A stretch of 64,000 nt of DNA from Methanofollis aquaemaris (GCF_017357525.1 NZ_CP036172.1:2392561-2456560); one strand, 5' to 3'; numbered from the stretch's first letter, positions 54,312 to 62,786 are shown. Translations and numbers: made by a program. The notes: generated by a model from the letters alone, not told the origin.

Positions 54312-56227
54312 TCATTCAGGCTCTCTGCCGGTATTACGATATTTTAGAGCGCGACGAGAGCGTGAAGATTGCCAGGCCTGGGTACAGCCGGGCACCGGTC
54401 TCGTTCGCCCTTGTCCTCTCCGATGACGGCGAGATGACGCACATCGTCGACCTCAGGAGTGATGATAAGAAGCCGAGGCCGCAGGAGATGGATGTGCCCC
54501 TCCAGCCTTCTCGCGCCAACAGTATTGCCCCGTATTTCGCGTGTGACAATGCGAAGTACGTCTTCGGCGTTGAAAAACTGAAGATCAAAGAGTTTGAGAA
54601 GAAGTTTGCGAAAAATGCTGCCAATGGGGATTCGCAGGACGCTCTGGTCCTGGAGAAGGATGACAAAGAAGTTGTCCTGATCTCTCAGCGTTCCAGAGAT
54701 TGCTTTGAGGCCTTCAAGGCCCTCCACCATGAGGTGCTCGACGGTCTGGACGACGCCGGTGTCAGAAGTTTTCTGAAGTTCCTGGATGGGTGGGACCCTG
54801 CATCGTTCCTCGGCCATCCGAAGGTTCTCCGGTACAAGGACGAGATCCTCAATGGCGGGAGCTTCGTCTTCGAGTGCGGAGGGGGCTACCTGCACAGGAA
54901 CGGTGCAATCCGACGTGCCTGGGAGGGGCACTTCTCCAATGAAAACGACGGTGACGGTTCTGCTGCTCAGTGCCTGGTAAGCGGGGATGTGGAGCCGATC
55001 GCCAGGTTGCATCAGAAGATTAAGGGGGTGGTCGGCGCTCAGACTGCAGGGGCGTCGCTGGTCAGTTTCAATGACAGAGCCTTCGAGTCATATGGGAAAG
55101 ACCAGAGTTACAATGCGCCGGTCGGCGAGACCTCGATGTTCAAGTACACGACGGCGCTGAACCATCTTCTTGCGCATCAGGAGAACCGGATGGGTATCGC
55201 CGATACGACGACGGTCTTCTGGGCTGAGACACAGGACCGGACCTGTGAAGACCTGGCACGTTTCCTGATGAACCCTCGTGAGGAGGAGGCCGTCCCCGAA
55301 AACGATGAACCCGCCGACGGTGCGAGGGTCAGGGATAAAAAAACACGCAAACTGGTCGGAGACATTCTCAAGAAAGTGAGGTCTGGCCAGAAGATCAATC
55401 AGGCAGATATCCACACCGACCCGGAGACAAACTTCTACATCCTTGGTCTCTCTCCCAACAATGCGAGACTTGCGGTGCGGTTCTGGTATATGGACAGTTT
55501 TGGAAATTTTGTTGACCGGGTCGGCCGTCACCACCTGGATATGGAGATCATCAAAGGTGATTTCAGCCCGAAATATGTCTCGATATCCCGATTGTTGAAA
55601 GCGACCCTGCCGAAGGGGTCGAAGGACCAGAAATCCCAGCCAAAGACTGTTCAAAAAGTGTCGCCGCTTCTTGGCGGCCTGGTTATGAATGCGATCCTGA
55701 AAAACCAGCCCTATCCGGTCCAGATGTACGGTGCGGTCCTGAACCGCGTGAAGGTGGGGCGGTCGATCGATGCCGTGCAGGCCGGGTTTATCAAAGCATA
55801 TCTGCTGAGAATGTGCCGGGCCGGTGGAACGAAATTACAGGAGGATTTGATTACTGTGAGTCTGAATGAAGAGAGTCCAGATGTGCCGTACCGTCTTGGA
55901 AGGCTGTTTGCCGTCCTTGAAAAGGCACAGAACGACACGAACGGAGAGATGAAGAGCACCATCAACAGCAAGTATTTCAGCAGTGCGTCGTCGACGCCGG
56001 CCGTGGTATTCCCGGTTCTGCTCAAACTTGCCCAGCACCACATCGCCAAGTCCGAGTGGGGGTTCAAGTCGAACAAGTCCATCGAAGAGATCCTGTCGGG
56101 AGTTGACGGGTTCCCTGCATATCTGAACCTTGAAGAGCAGGGCATGTTCATGCTGGGTTATTATCATCAGCGCAAGGCATTTTTCCAGAAGAAAGAGGAG
56201 ACTCCGGTTGAGGAGGCTAAATCATGA
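54308..56227 (+). CDS. cas8c: CRISPR-associated protein Cas8c (Csd1)
   Basis: 639 residues from GTG 54308 (MIIQALCRYYDILERDESVK...), the typical opening of Csd1. Later signatures are YNAPVGETSMFKYTTALNHL, VFWAETQD, LSPNNARLAVRFWYMDSFGN and PYRLGRLFAVLEKAQNDTNG. It is the large subunit of I-C Cascade and recognises the PAM; its C-terminal part may double as the small subunit (Cas11c) from an internal start. The start overlaps the cas5 stop, and the stop overlaps the cas7 start (ATGA). Confidence 0.95.
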   Translation: MIIQALCRYYDILERDESVKIARPGYSRAPVSFALVLSDDGEMTHIVDLRSDDKKPRPQEMDVPLQPSRANSIAPYFACDNAKYVFGVEKLKIKEFEKKFAKNAANGDSQDALVLEKDDKEVVLISQRSRDCFEAFKALHHEVLDGLDDAGVRSFLKFLDGWDPASFLGHPKVLRYKDEILNGGSFVFECGGGYLHRNGAIRRAWEGHFSNENDGDGSAAQCLVSGDVEPIARLHQKIKGVVGAQTAGASLVSFNDRAFESYGKDQSYNAPVGETSMFKYTTALNHLLAHQENRMGIADTTTVFWAETQDRTCEDLARFLMNPREEEAVPENDEPADGARVRDKKTRKLVGDILKKVRSGQKINQADIHTDPETNFYILGLSPNNARLAVRFWYMDSFGNFVDRVGRHHLDMEIIKGDFSPKYVSISRLLKATLPKGSKDQKSQPKTVQKVSPLLGGLVMNAILKNQPYPVQMYGAVLNRVKVGRSIDAVQAGFIKAYLLRMCRAGGTKLQEDLITVSLNEESPDVPYRLGRLFAVLEKAQNDTNGEMKSTINSKYFSSASSTPAVVFPVLLKLAQHHIAKSEWGFKSNKSIEEILSGVDGFPAYLNLEEQGMFMLGYYHQRKAFFQKKEETPVEEAKS

Positions 56228-57075
56228 GTGAGATTATCAAAAATCGGTATGAGTTTGTATTGCTGTTCGATGTCGAGAACGGGAACCCGAACGGCGATCC
56301 CGACATGGGCAATATGCCCCGGATCGACCCGCAGACTGGCAACGGCATCGTGACCGACGTATGTCTCAAGAGGAAGATCAGAGACTACGTGGACCTTGTC
56401 AGGGACGGAGTTCCGGGGTATGATATCTATGTCAAGACGGGCGCCGTCCTCAATGATCAGCACAGGAAGGCCTATGACTATCTCGGGATCGAGCCCTCCA
56501 AGAATAAACCGGGTGATTCCAGACTGACTGAGTTCATGTGTGAGAATTTCTTTGACATCCGCACGTTCGGTGCCGTGATGACGACGGAAGTGAACTGCGG
56601 GCAGGTCAGGGGGCCGGTGCAGATCAACTTTGCCCGGAGCATGGACCCGGTCTTCCAGCAGGAGGTCACCGTCACCCGGTGTGCGGTCACCAATGAGAAA
56701 GACGCTGAAAAGGGTCAGACAATGGGCAAAAAGCAGATGGTGCCCTATGCCCTGTACCGTGCAGAAGGATACATCTCCGCTCACCTGGCCCAGAAGACGA
56801 CCGGATTCAATGAGGACGACCTGGAACTGCTCTGGGACAGTCTGGTCAATATGTTCGAGCACGACCACTCGGCGGCGCGGGGGAAGATGTCTGCACGCAA
56901 ACTGATCGTCTTCAAGCACAGGAACGAACTCGGGTGCTGTCAGTCCCACGTCCTCTTTGACGGAGTGAAGGTGGAGCGTCTCTCCGGTGATCTCCCGCCG
57001 CGTTCGTTCGGCGATTACCGTGTCACCGTCTCCGACGACGTCCCTGACGGCGTTGAGTTGATCGAAAAATTATGA
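56224..57075 (+). CDS. cas7: CRISPR-associated protein Cas7 (I-C, Csd2)
   Basis: 283 residues, MSEIIKNRYEFVLLFDVENG NPNGDPD..., the Cas7/Csd2 signature. ITVTRCAVTNEKDAEK-like EVTVTRCAVTNEKDAEKGQT and MGKKQMVPYALYRAEGYISA are also typical. Several copies form the backbone of Cascade along the crRNA spacer. Its start overlaps the cas8c stop and its stop overlaps the cas4 start, so dosage probably depends on local translation strength. Length is normal. Confidence 0.96.
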   Translation: MSEIIKNRYEFVLLFDVENGNPNGDPDMGNMPRIDPQTGNGIVTDVCLKRKIRDYVDLVRDGVPGYDIYVKTGAVLNDQHRKAYDYLGIEPSKNKPGDSRLTEFMCENFFDIRTFGAVMTTEVNCGQVRGPVQINFARSMDPVFQQEVTVTRCAVTNEKDAEKGQTMGKKQMVPYALYRAEGYISAHLAQKTTGFNEDDLELLWDSLVNMFEHDHSAARGKMSARKLIVFKHRNELGCCQSHVLFDGVKVERLSGDLPPRSFGDYRVTVSDDVPDGVELIEKL

Positions 57076-57758
57076 TCCGGAAAAGATATACCGACGACGA
57101 GTTGCTCTCGTTGTCAGGTATACAGCATTTCTCTTTTTGTAAGCGGCAATGGGCCTTGATCCATATCGAACGCCAGTGGGAAGATAATCTTCGGACGACA
57201 GAGGGTCACTTCTTGCATGAACGGGTGGACGACCCCTATTTTACGGAGAGTCGGGGAGATGTCGTGATCTCACGGGCATTCCCCCTGGTGTCGTATGCGC
57301 TCGGGTTCTATGGGGTGGCCGATGTGATCGAGTACACGCGGTCGAAGGAGGGGATCTCTCTGCCCGGCCACGAGGGCCTCTGGACGATGCGGCCGGTCGA
57401 ATACAAAAGAGGAAAGCCAAAGGTCGATGAACGCGATGAGGTCCAACTCTGTGCCCAGGCGATGTGCCTCGAAGAGATGTTCGGCGTCGAGATCGGGTCA
57501 ACTGATTTCTATTACCATGAAATTCGGAGAAGGGTGCATCTCGACCTCGCCGATGCGTTACGGGATCGTGTCTGCTCGCTCTCCGACGAGATGCACGACC
57601 TTTTCAGGAGAGGGAAAACCCCTGCCGCCGAAAAATCGAGGGCCTGTAGACTCTGTTCTCTTGTCGAGGTCTGTGTCCCGAAGTTGACGACGAAACGTCG
57701 CTCTGTCGGGAGATATGTCAGGAACCATGTGAGAGATGCGTGTGAGGGTGATTTCTGA
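57072..57758 (+). CDS. cas4: CRISPR-associated exonuclease Cas4
   Basis: 228 residues. The four iron-sulfur cysteines are visible: FSFCKRQWAL near the N-terminus and CRLCSLVEVC near residue 195. PD-(D/E)xK nuclease residues lie in GVADVIEY and RPVEYKRGKPK, with QLCAQAMCLEEMF as the RecB-like motif. Cas4 trims spacer precursors and selects the PAM together with Cas1-Cas2. Here it is the last gene of the effector operon and is separated from cas1-cas2 by the array, unlike the usual cas4-cas1-cas2 order. Confidence 0.95.
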   Translation: MIRKRYTDDELLSLSGIQHFSFCKRQWALIHIERQWEDNLRTTEGHFLHERVDDPYFTESRGDVVISRAFPLVSYALGFYGVADVIEYTRSKEGISLPGHEGLWTMRPVEYKRGKPKVDERDEVQLCAQAMCLEEMFGVEIGSTDFYYHEIRRRVHLDLADALRDRVCSLSDEMHDLFRRGKTPAAEKSRACRLCSLVEVCVPKLTTKRRSVGRYVRNHVRDACEGDF

Positions 57759-58131
57759 TAGGGGCTGTCGGGGGCTGGATTTCGGGAGGAAATCTGGTAG
57801 AAACCCTCCAGATCTCCTTCTCAAATCGGGGCGATATCCTCGCGTCTCTTCCGCCCCTCTCGTGGCCGTGCCGGGCGGGCCGGATGTTTGATATTACTTC
57901 CGGTCATGTGGGTCATCTGAGGGCAGGGTGAAGCGCGGTTTCCTCGCTGCGCTGGATGAACAACGGCCTCTATGGGCGGATCGGGACCGGGGGCCGGTAC
58001 GGTCCCGGATCAGGGGTGGGGTTCGTGAAATGGGGGGCGATCTGGGGGTATTTGGGGGTGGATCCCGGTCATGTTCCGGGCTGTAAGATAATTTGGATAC
58101 CCATAAATCCTCATGAACAGATTCCCCTCCC
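57759..58131. other. Intergenic region after cas4
   Basis: 373 bp with no supported gene and no obvious terminator. G-rich runs occur around 58000-58075. TATA-like AAGATAATTT near 58084 may serve the small gene that follows. Confidence 0.4.
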
Positions 58132-58548
58132 ATGCAAATTCCGGATGAGTGGGTGGGGGGGTTGGTGGTCGGACTCATCTTGCTCGTATTGGGGCAGTTG
58201 GTGTTGTCATGGCGGGCATATTATCAATACAAAGATGAAGTTCGGGATCAGATAGACGAAAAAATCAGGAACATCGCCACCTCTCTAGAAACTCAGAACG
58301 CCAAAATTGAAAACTGCAACATCCGGATCGAGACCATATACGCGCGCTTGGAGTCCTTTGAAAACAAATACGACCAGGCCGACAAAGAACTCTGGAATAG
58401 GACGGATCAGATCGAGAGAAGACTCCAGGATAAGAACTCACAACTGAGGGAAGAATTATTAGCATTGCAGACCACTTCTGACTTGTTGATGAAGGCTGGT
58501 CTCCTTGGTTCGGAGGAGATATACAAAAAACGAAGAGGGGATGACTGA
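58132..58548 (+). CDS. Small membrane-anchored coiled-coil protein
   Basis: 138 residues. An N-terminal membrane helix (WVGGLVVGLILLVLGQLVLS) is followed by a long charged coiled coil (residues about 35-120, EKIRNIATSLETQNAKIENC ... RRLQDKNSQLREELLALQTT) and a short end EEIYKKRRGDD. The coil should lie in the cytoplasm. No family recognised. The stop overlaps the next ATG (TGATG), so it forms a coupled pair with the 71-residue gene. It sits about 370 bp after cas4 on the same strand. Composition is more A-rich than that of the housekeeping genes. Confidence 0.7.
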   Translation: MQIPDEWVGGLVVGLILLVLGQLVLSWRAYYQYKDEVRDQIDEKIRNIATSLETQNAKIENCNIRIETIYARLESFENKYDQADKELWNRTDQIERRLQDKNSQLREELLALQTTSDLLMKAGLLGSEEIYKKRRGDD

Positions 58549-58763
58549 TGCCGTTGACGCCTGCACAATTTGAAAGGATGGAGTACCTCTTAGGCAAAGT
58601 TCAACACACGTCGCTGACCCCATATGAGCAAGATGAATTACGGCGGTATGTTGTCGTTGAGCAACCTGGAGCAGATGACGTTACGTTCGAAACTGTCGTA
58701 ACGCTGGGACTGATCATCGTCGGTGCATATCTTCTGTACAAATATGTGGAATCAGCGGCCTGA
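58548..58763 (+). CDS. Small protein with C-terminal membrane helix
   Basis: 71 residues, MPLTPAQFERMEYLLGKVQH..., a helical acidic N-terminal part (TPYEQDELRRYV) and one C-terminal membrane segment (VVTLGLIIVGAYLLYKYV). Small proteins of this general build occur in archaeal genomes and mobile elements, but I cannot name a family. Translationally coupled to the preceding coiled-coil gene, so the two products may act together at the membrane. Confidence 0.65.
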   Translation: MPLTPAQFERMEYLLGKVQHTSLTPYEQDELRRYVVVEQPGADDVTFETVVTLGLIIVGAYLLYKYVESAA

Positions 58764-58904
58764 AAATGTCGCGCTGATTCACAGAACCTTTTTCATGCGG
58801 CATGACCGGGACGTGCTTCTGGTCCAGTGCCACTTCCCATTTTTCACACGCCTCTGCACGGCCATAACGATTGCCCGGAAGCGATCATGGAGGGTGGGGT
58901 GCCG

Positions 58905-58988
58905 CCCCATGCCTATCTTCGTCGTGGGGTTCCGGGGGCAGCGCCCCCGGCGCGAGACGGCGGTGAAATTCCTTCGGTTGGGGCGGCC
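58905..58988 (+). repeat. Dispersed repeat family F1, copy 3 (short)
   Basis: GCCTATCTTCGTCGTGGGGT, the hairpin CCGGGGGCAGCGCCCCCGG, then CGCGAGACGGCGG and CGGTTGGGGCGGCC. It aligns with the first half of the minus-strand copy at 7185-7336. Confidence 0.65.
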
Positions 58989-59135
58989 TTTCTGGTCTCA
59001 TGTCTTTTCTGTCAGGATTTCAGAACGTCGCCCCTCCCCTTAACCGCACCGGGACGCTCTACCCTCGAACTCCGGGATTGCGGATTGGGCCGGAGAATTC
59101 TATCATCCAATTTCATTCAGATGAAGGGGGCATCC

Positions 59136-59177
59136 CGACGACCAACCGCCCGATTATCAGCCGGGTGTACCACCGAA
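59136..59177 (-). pseudogene. Partial copy of the tRNA-Ile gene
   Basis: On the minus strand TCGGTGGTACACCCGGCTGA then TAATCGGG repeats the D-loop to anticodon-stem part of the tRNA-Ile gene 60-100 bp away, with two substitutions. Acceptor and T arms are missing. It may be an old attachment-site scar or a local duplication. Confidence 0.65.
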
Positions 59178-59236
59178 AATAACATCCCGGAAAATACTCA
59201 CAATCATCAGAAAACAACAAAAACAAAGAGAAGCAA

Positions 59237-59309
59237 TGGGCCCGGTGCGACTCGAACGCACGACCTCCCGGTTATCAGCCGGGTGCACCACCGACTATGC
59301 TACGGGCCC
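59237..59309 (-). tRNA. tRNA-Ile (anticodon GAU)
   Basis: 73 nt forming a full cloverleaf. The acceptor stem is GGGCCCG/CGGGCCC with discriminator A; the anticodon stem-loop CCCGG-CTGATAA-CCGGG carries GAT; the T arm is GTGCG-TTCGAAT-CGCAC. No CCA is encoded and no intron is seen. A partial copy of its middle lies just downstream on the same strand. Confidence 0.95.
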
Positions 59310-59444
59310 TCTTCGGTGCCTGTTAGTGCCTGTAAATGTTGTACGAACACAGATTTAAAGGTTGCGCCGTTTCCTGCCCCACGACCCCCCATCGTGAGGG
59401 ATCATTAAAAAGGAGTCAGGCGTACATACCATGGGACGCAGAAT

Positions 59445-61220
59445 ATGGTGAAACGATACCTCCTTGGGAACGAAGCCATCGCCCATGCCTGCATCGAGGC
59501 GGGCATCGACTTCGCGAGCGGCTATCCCGGAACACCGTCGTCCGAGGTGGTCGACACACTCAGGGCGCAGAAGGAGCGGGAGTTCTACATCGAATGGTCG
59601 GTGAACGAGAAAGTGGCCTTCGAGAACGCCCTCGCCGCATCCTGGTGCGGGCTCCGCTCGATGGTGACCATGAAGCACGTGGGCCTCAACGTCGCCGCCG
59701 ACCCCCTGATGACCAGCGCCTACACCGGGGCGAAGGGTGGGTTCGTCGTCCTCTCGGCCGACGATCCTTATGCCCACTCCTCGCAGAACGAGCAGGACAC
59801 CCGGCGCTACGCTCACTTCGCAAAGATCCCCTGCATGGTCCCCGCGAGCGTGCAGGAGGCGCACGACATGATGAAGGACGCCTTCGCCCTCTCCGAAGCG
59901 GTGGGCCTGCCGGTGCTGTACCGGCCGACGACCAGGATCTGCCACTCCAAGGGCGACGTCGACCTGGCCGAGGCGAGCGAGGAGCACCGCACCGGCGCCT
60001 TCGAGAAGGACCCGACGCAGTACGTCGTGGTCCCGGCGCACACCCGCGTGCTCCACAAGAAACTCAACGAGAAGCAGCCCGCGGTCAGGAAGGCCGTCCA
60101 CGCCCTCGGGTACAACACCGCCGAGGTCCGCGGCAAGACCGCGGTCGTCGCCTGCGGGATCGCCGCCTCCTATGTCCGCGAGGTGCTCCCGGCCGACGTC
60201 TCCTTCATGAAGATCGGGTGCTTCCCGGTCGACCCGGCCTGGATGGAGGAGTTCGTCCGGGCGCACGAGACCGTGCTGATCGTCGAGGAGGGCGCACCGA
60301 TCGTCGAAGAGCGGCTGCGCCAGCTCTCCTGCGGCGTGAAGGTCTTCGGGCAGATGGACGGCACCGTCCCCAAAGAGGGCGAGTTCTCCCCTGCCCTCGT
60401 CGCCGAGATGATGGTGAAGGCCGGGATCCTCGCGGCCTCGCCCTTCCAGGCTCCCGCCGCCGCGGCCCCCGGCCTCCCGCCGCGGCCCCCGGTCCTCTGT
60501 GCCGGATGCCCCCACCGCTCGGTCTTCTACGCGATCAAACGGGCCTTCCCTGACGGCATCTACCCCTCTGACATCGGGTGCTACACCCTCGGCCTCCAGC
60601 TCGGCACCGTGGACACCACCATCTGCATGGGCGCCTCGGTCACCGTCGGGAGCGGGATCGCCCACTCTGGTGAAGAACGGCCGGTCGTCGCCACCATCGG
60701 CGACTCGACCTTCCTCCACACCGGTATCCAGGGCCTCATCAACGCGGTGTACAACAACGCCGAGATGACCCTCGTCATCCTGGACAACCGGATCACCGCG
60801 ATGACCGGCCACCAACCCAACCCCTGCACCGGGGAGACGGCGATGGGCGCGTCGAGCGTCCCGGTCTCCCTCGAAGCCCTCTGCCGGGCCTGCGGGGTGC
60901 AGTTCGTCGAGACCGTCGACCCCTACGACTTCACCGCCTCCCTCCAGGTGCTCAAGGAGGCAAAGGCGCGGCCCGGCGTCAAGGTGGTCATCGCCAAACA
61001 GGCCTGCGTCATCACCGCGAAGCGGGCGAAGGTCAGGCGGGGTCGGTACGTCGTCGACCCCGAGGTCTGCACCGCGTGCGGCGCCTGCCTCAGGTTCGGG
61101 TGCCCGGCCATCGGGCGCGACGAGAACGATAAGGCCGTGATCAATGAACTCTGCAACGGCTGCGGGGTCTGCGCCGACCTCTGCCCCACTGGCGCCATCG
61201 GAAAGGAGGGACGGAGATGA
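59445..61220 (+). CDS. iorA: Indolepyruvate:ferredoxin oxidoreductase, alpha subunit
   Basis: 591 residues. The N-terminal pyruvate-ferredoxin-oxidoreductase domain includes GIDFASGYPGTPSSEVVDTL. A thiamine-diphosphate domain follows in the middle (SDIGCYTLGLQLGT, ATIGDSTFLHTGIQG). Two 4Fe-4S sites stand at the C-terminus (CTACGACLRFGCPAI, CNGCGVCADLCPTGAI). It oxidises aryl pyruvates from aromatic amino acids to aryl acetyl-CoA while reducing ferredoxin, or runs in reverse for aromatic amino-acid synthesis from aryl acids. The stop overlaps the iorB start. Confidence 0.96.
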   Translation: MVKRYLLGNEAIAHACIEAGIDFASGYPGTPSSEVVDTLRAQKEREFYIEWSVNEKVAFENALAASWCGLRSMVTMKHVGLNVAADPLMTSAYTGAKGGFVVLSADDPYAHSSQNEQDTRRYAHFAKIPCMVPASVQEAHDMMKDAFALSEAVGLPVLYRPTTRICHSKGDVDLAEASEEHRTGAFEKDPTQYVVVPAHTRVLHKKLNEKQPAVRKAVHALGYNTAEVRGKTAVVACGIAASYVREVLPADVSFMKIGCFPVDPAWMEEFVRAHETVLIVEEGAPIVEERLRQLSCGVKVFGQMDGTVPKEGEFSPALVAEMMVKAGILAASPFQAPAAAAPGLPPRPPVLCAGCPHRSVFYAIKRAFPDGIYPSDIGCYTLGLQLGTVDTTICMGASVTVGSGIAHSGEERPVVATIGDSTFLHTGIQGLINAVYNNAEMTLVILDNRITAMTGHQPNPCTGETAMGASSVPVSLEALCRACGVQFVETVDPYDFTASLQVLKEAKARPGVKVVIAKQACVITAKRAKVRRGRYVVDPEVCTACGACLRFGCPAIGRDENDKAVINELCNGCGVCADLCPTGAIGKEGRR

Positions 61221-61804
61221 GCAGCAGTTTTGACGTACTGATCGTGGGTATCGGCGGGCAGGGCACCATCCTTGCCTCGAACATCATCGGCGAGGCCTGC
61301 CTCATCGAGGAGACCCCGATCAAGGGCGTGGAGACCCACGGCATGGCCCAGCGCGGCGGGTCGGTGGAGAGCCACGTCAGGATCGGCGGGGAGTTCGGCC
61401 CCCTCATCGTGCCGGGCGGCGCCGACCTGATGATCGCCCTCGACCTCCTGGAGGCGGTGCGCTACCGCCACTATCTCAAGAAGGGAGCGCGGATAATCGC
61501 CAACGACCACACCGTCGTCCCCACCTCGGTCCACATGCAGAGCCTCGATATGCCGGGCCGCGACGCCCTCGTCGCCGACCTCGCCGACTTCGACCTCACC
61601 CTGGTCGACGCCGCCGACCTGGCGGCCGAAGCAGGCAACCTCATCGTGCAGAACGTCGTGATGCTCGGCGCCGCGGCGCCCTCCTTCCCGCTCAAACCCG
61701 AGAGCCTGGAAGAGGCGGTGCGGCGCTCGGTCCCGCCAAAGACCCTCGACCTCAACCTCAGGGCCTTTGCCCTGGGGCGTGAGGCCGGGCTGAAGAAGGA
61801 ATAA
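61217..61804 (+). CDS. iorB: Indolepyruvate:ferredoxin oxidoreductase, beta subunit
   Basis: 195 residues, MSSSFDVLIVGIGGQGTILA..., the gamma-type domain of 2-oxoacid:ferredoxin oxidoreductases (GIGGQG, then THGMAQRGGSVESHVRIG). It completes the IorAB enzyme and helps bind coenzyme A and the oxoacid. GGAGG lies 9-10 nt before ATG 61217, which overlaps the iorA stop (ATGA). A strong hairpin terminator begins right after its stop. Confidence 0.95.
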   Translation: MSSSFDVLIVGIGGQGTILASNIIGEACLIEETPIKGVETHGMAQRGGSVESHVRIGGEFGPLIVPGGADLMIALDLLEAVRYRHYLKKGARIIANDHTVVPTSVHMQSLDMPGRDALVADLADFDLTLVDAADLAAEAGNLIVQNVVMLGAAAPSFPLKPESLEEAVRRSVPPKTLDLNLRAFALGREAGLKKE

Positions 61805-61831
61805 GAGGGGACTTTTCCCCTCGGTTTTTTT
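61805..61831 (+). terminator. Hairpin terminator after iorB
   Basis: GAGGGGACTTTTCCCCTC forms a 7-bp stem with a 4-nt loop, followed by a run of seven T residues. Confidence 0.75.
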
Positions 61832-61888
61832 GAGCGGATGAACGCGGGAGCGGAGCGGCCGTCTTCGATCTCTTGTTTTCTCTTTCAG

Positions 61889-61945
61889 GTGTCGCTGCGG
61901 GGGTTCGGGTTCCCTGTAGTATGAGGATAGGGGCGGACGGCACAC
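61889..61945 (-). repeat. Dispersed repeat family F2, copy 3
   Basis: GGGGGTTCGGGTTCCCTGTA then GTATGAGGATAGGGGCGG. Inverted relative to 26556-26641; the hairpin arm is incomplete. Confidence 0.6.
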
Positions 61946-62003
61946 CCCCAGAGAGATGGGAGAGGGCTCACCGGATCCGCCTCATCGCCGCCCCCGCCTA
62001 TCG

Positions 62004-62066
62004 CCACCGTCGAGGGTTCGGGTTCCCCGAACCCTCGTATTATGAGGATAGGGGTGGCGGCATATC
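62004..62066 (-). repeat. Dispersed repeat family F2, copy 4
   Basis: GAGGGTTCGGGTTCCCCGAA then CCCTCGTATTATGAGGATAG, with a full hairpin. It lies about 60 bp from copy 3 in the same orientation. Confidence 0.65.
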
Positions 62067-62082
62067 GTAGAAAATATGGGCT

Positions 62083-62181
62083 CTGGAGAATTGCTCATGA
62101 GGCGAACGCATGCCTCAAGCATATGTGATGAAAATGTTTCGTCGTTCGATCGCTCTTTTTCAAGACTGAAGAACCGATGGG
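62083..62181 (+). repeat. Dispersed repeat family F3, copy 3
   Basis: GAATTGCTCATGAGGCGAAC, then CAAGCATATGTGATGAAAAT, then CGTTCGATCGCTCTTTTTCA and AGACTGAAGAACCGATGGGG. It matches the minus strand of 7351-7447 over nearly its whole length. Confidence 0.65.
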
Positions 62182-62247
62182 GATCGTGTTCCATCGCCAC
62201 CCCCCCGCCAAAAAGTACCATGGGGCCCCATCACCTCCGCAAAAAAA

Positions 62248-62784
62248 TTATTTCGATTTCGCTTCTTCCTTCAAGAACGCGACGGTCTTGCCCAGCGCCT
62301 CGACCGTCTCCTCCTCGCCGGTGAGATACTCCTTAAGGGCGCGGTAGAGCATGAGCATCAGGTCGTAGCCGTAGATCTCCACCGCCTCCGCCGGGGTGAG
62401 GGGGCAGAAATACGAGTCGACCATCTGACCGTCGGCACTGTACATCAGTTCGGCGAACTCCCCCTTCTCGGTGAGGACGCAGTACTGGTCGGCCACCTTC
62501 TTGCTCGCATCGTCGGGACGGTACGGCATCGGGTCGGTCTTGCCCAGCACGATCATCTTCTCCCGGTAGTACAGGGGCTTGAAGATCTGCCCCTGTGCGT
62601 CCTGCCGCCCGGCCTCGAGGAGGCTGACCCCGACCTCACCGATGAGGGGCGCCGCCATCTCGCCCATCCGCACGAGCAGGTCGGCCTCCTGTCCGGCAAG
62701 GTCGCCGGCGAGATGTTCCTTCTCCTCTTTCGCCGCTTTGATCCGGTTGATAAGGGCCGCAAGCCCCGCTTCGATCTCGTCCAT
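62248..62784 (-). CDS. Unrecognised cytoplasmic protein, 178 residues
   Basis: MDEIEAGLAALINRIKAAKE..., an N-terminal amphipathic helical stretch with two heptad-like blocks. A mixed alpha/beta domain follows (QIFKPLYYREKMIVLGKTDP, VADQYCVLTEKGEFAELMYS) and a helical C-terminus rich in Glu/Lys. There is no signal peptide and no membrane segment. I do not recognise the family. It starts 2 nt after the stop of the tRNA methylthiotransferase gene and is probably co-transcribed with it, which might hint at an RNA-related role, but that is only context. Confidence 0.7.
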   Translation of the reverse strand: MDEIEAGLAALINRIKAAKEEKEHLAGDLAGQEADLLVRMGEMAAPLIGEVGVSLLEAGRQDAQGQIFKPLYYREKMIVLGKTDPMPYRPDDASKKVADQYCVLTEKGEFAELMYSADGQMVDSYFCPLTPAEAVEIYGYDLMLMLYRALKEYLTGEEETVEALGKTVAFLKEEAKSK

Positions 62785-62786
62785 GC

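Larger units (their letters stand above)
58764..59236. other. Intergenic region with an F1 repeat and a partial tRNA copy
   Basis: 473 bp. It carries a truncated F1 copy (58905-58988) and a tRNA-like fragment (59136-59177). No protein gene can be supported. Confidence 0.55.
61832..62247. other. Intergenic block of dispersed repeats
   Basis: About 416 bp between convergent genes. It holds two inverted F2 copies and one F3 copy (separate entries). No coding sequence is supported. Confidence 0.6.
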
